Of a stretch of 64,000 bases of DNA, positions 62,860 to 64,000 are shown one piece after another. The position numbers were made by a program, and so were the translations under genes. Where the stretch lies: NCBI GenBank assembly GCA_944548615.1, contig OX155973.1, forward strand, positions 20,515,228 through 20,579,227, written 5' to 3'. The stretch is from Micropterix aruncella. Taxonomy: Eukaryota > Arthropoda > Insecta > Lepidoptera > Micropterigidae. The notes beneath the pieces are model-generated. The model saw only the letters and a program-made list of their open reading frames with translations, did no database searches and was not told where the DNA came from. Each line of letters opens with the position of its first letter. Positions within the stretch are counted from its first letter, which is position 1.

Positions 62860-63562
62860 GCTTGGGCCACAAGATCCATTTTGTTCTCGGATCAGCTCAA
62901 CTCACGATTCAGCTCCTATTCCGAAGCCTCCTCGAGTGGAAGGCTACCCCGGGTAAGACTCCCGTGTCTCAGGCCTCAGAGCTGGTGGACCGGTTTCTCA
63001 TCCCCGGTCCCGCATCCGGCATCCCGGCGCCACTGGACGGTTTGCGCACCGGTCGGCGAAGCCAATCGGTTGTGCATTCTGACTAATTGCTGAAGGGGTC
63101 TGGAGACTATGGAAATACACTGTTTCCTAATCAGCGGAGGTGGATTTTTCACCTGATGTCATGCCACTCTTGAAATGACATTGGGCCACTCGATCTTGTG
63201 TGGCACTACGGGCAAAGAACGCCCAGGTCCGCGATAAATTCAAATTGAATTACCGCTGTAATACAACAGGTAGAGGTTGCGTAGCCGACTTCGGACCTGT
63301 AACCAGTCGGGAGGACGGAGGTATCCTGAAGGTTATTTCCAGAGTGAGATATCCTGCTAAAACTGGTAGTTAGGGGGTGAGGCTGCCCGCTGTTCACCTT
63401 TCCCGGTGCCTCGCCGTAAGGCGTTGGACTCTAACGGGTTGATGGTGAACTAGACAGTAGATTGTCTTGTCCTCAAGTCTTCTACGCTCATTCCACGGCT
63501 GAAAGAATGATCTATATCGTTATACCAGCCGGGGGCGACGGGTTCGCCCGTTGTAGTCGACA
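62860..63562 (-). mobile_element. GC-rich TIR family, copy of the 31538 subfamily with right TIR
   Basis: GGAAGGCTACCCCGGGTAAG, GCCTCAGAGCTGGTGGACCG, CAGGTCCGCGATAAATTCAA, TCCTGAAGGTTA and TCCCGGTGCCTCGCCGTAAG in the order of the 31538 copy, ending GGTTCGCCCGTTGTAGTCGA near 63541-63560. The left arm is missing. Confidence 0.78.
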
Positions 63563-63639
63563 CCTCCATCCTGGTCATTTGATTTTGGAACGCATGTAAA
63601 GTTAATTTTTTAACGAGTGCGTAGTAGGTATGTCTGAAG

Positions 63640-64000
63640 TATCTTGCTGTTTTCTTTGATGCCAATGGTCCGCGATAGATTCAAATTGAATCACAGCTGA
63701 ATATACGGCAGATAGAGGCCGCGCAAGCGACTTCGGACTAGTAACCAGTCGCGAGGTCGAAGGTATCCTAATGGTTAATTCTTGACGGAGATATCCTGCC
63801 AAAACTGGTAGTCAGGGAGCGAGGCTGCTCGCCGGGTCACCTTCCCGGTGCCTTGCTGTAATGCGTTGGCCTCTGACGGGCATGTTGGATTTGCTGGACG
63901 GTAGATTTGTATTTGTACCAAAGTCTACGCTACAAAATCTAAGTTCTACGCTCACCTCATGGGAGATAGAACTCCAAATTCTGTATTCTTTGTAGTGGTT
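63640..64000 (-). repeat. GC-rich TIR family, copy running off the right edge
   Basis: CAATGGTCCGCGATAGATTC, AGGTATCCTAATGGTTAATT, CTTCCCGGTGCCTTGCTGTA and CTACGCTCACCTCATGGGAG follow the right half of the 31538 subfamily. The TIR itself is lost or beyond the window. Confidence 0.7.

Overview
The window is repeat-dominated, AT-rich eukaryotic DNA. I found no host protein-coding gene, rRNA or credible functional tRNA. The mix of elements points to an arthropod and most probably a lepidopteran: a Helitron with a TCTATACTAATATTATAAAG 5' end and a CTAG 3' end, a 'TTTTTAACCGACTTC' repeat of the kind common in moths and butterflies, a TTAA-flanked piggyBac-type element, a Harbinger relic, many Jockey/CR1/L2-type LINE tails and Penelope-like elements (PLEs). 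The species assignment is inference from repeat content only.

Layout. At 1-4680 (minus strand) lies a young-looking LINE with an intact gag-like ORF1 and an open ORF2 (endonuclease plus reverse transcriptase) that runs off the left edge; it has inserted into a PLE reverse-transcriptase fragment (4681-5482). From 5497 to 27779 the window is almost entirely tandem and inverted repeats. Three related families (A, about 618 bp; B; C, about 558 bp) form fold-back arrays whose outer ends are always (TA)n tracts. Between them sit two adjacent copies of a large element (9949-13159, 13160-18720) made of about 140-bp units carrying a CCCC-TTTA-GGGG hairpin; the second copy carries a piggyBac-type insertion. 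A Harbinger-derived element sits in one arm of the second family-A palindrome. A LINE relic follows at 24298-25621.

From 27.8 to 64 kb the sequence is a mosaic of decayed LINE 3' ends, a Helitron (33423-34581), a head-to-head PLE dimer with a 12-bp target duplication (34665-36910), further PLE tails and a 5'-truncated PLE (48744, 51535, 55878), a mariner-like transposase relic, and a GC-rich terminal-inverted-repeat family (31538, 39484, 47600, 50434, 54826, 57318, 57790, 62860, 63640). Short tandem repeats and (TA)n tracts fill the gaps.

How it works together: the only apparently intact coding unit is the LINE at the left edge. Everything else is non-autonomous or broken. The recurring theme is fold-back DNA: the (TA)n-bounded arrays, all three complete PLE insertions with recognisable flanks, the GC-rich family and several simple hairpins are all inverted duplications. 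The (TA)n-bounded palindromic arrays are the best candidate for something not well described.
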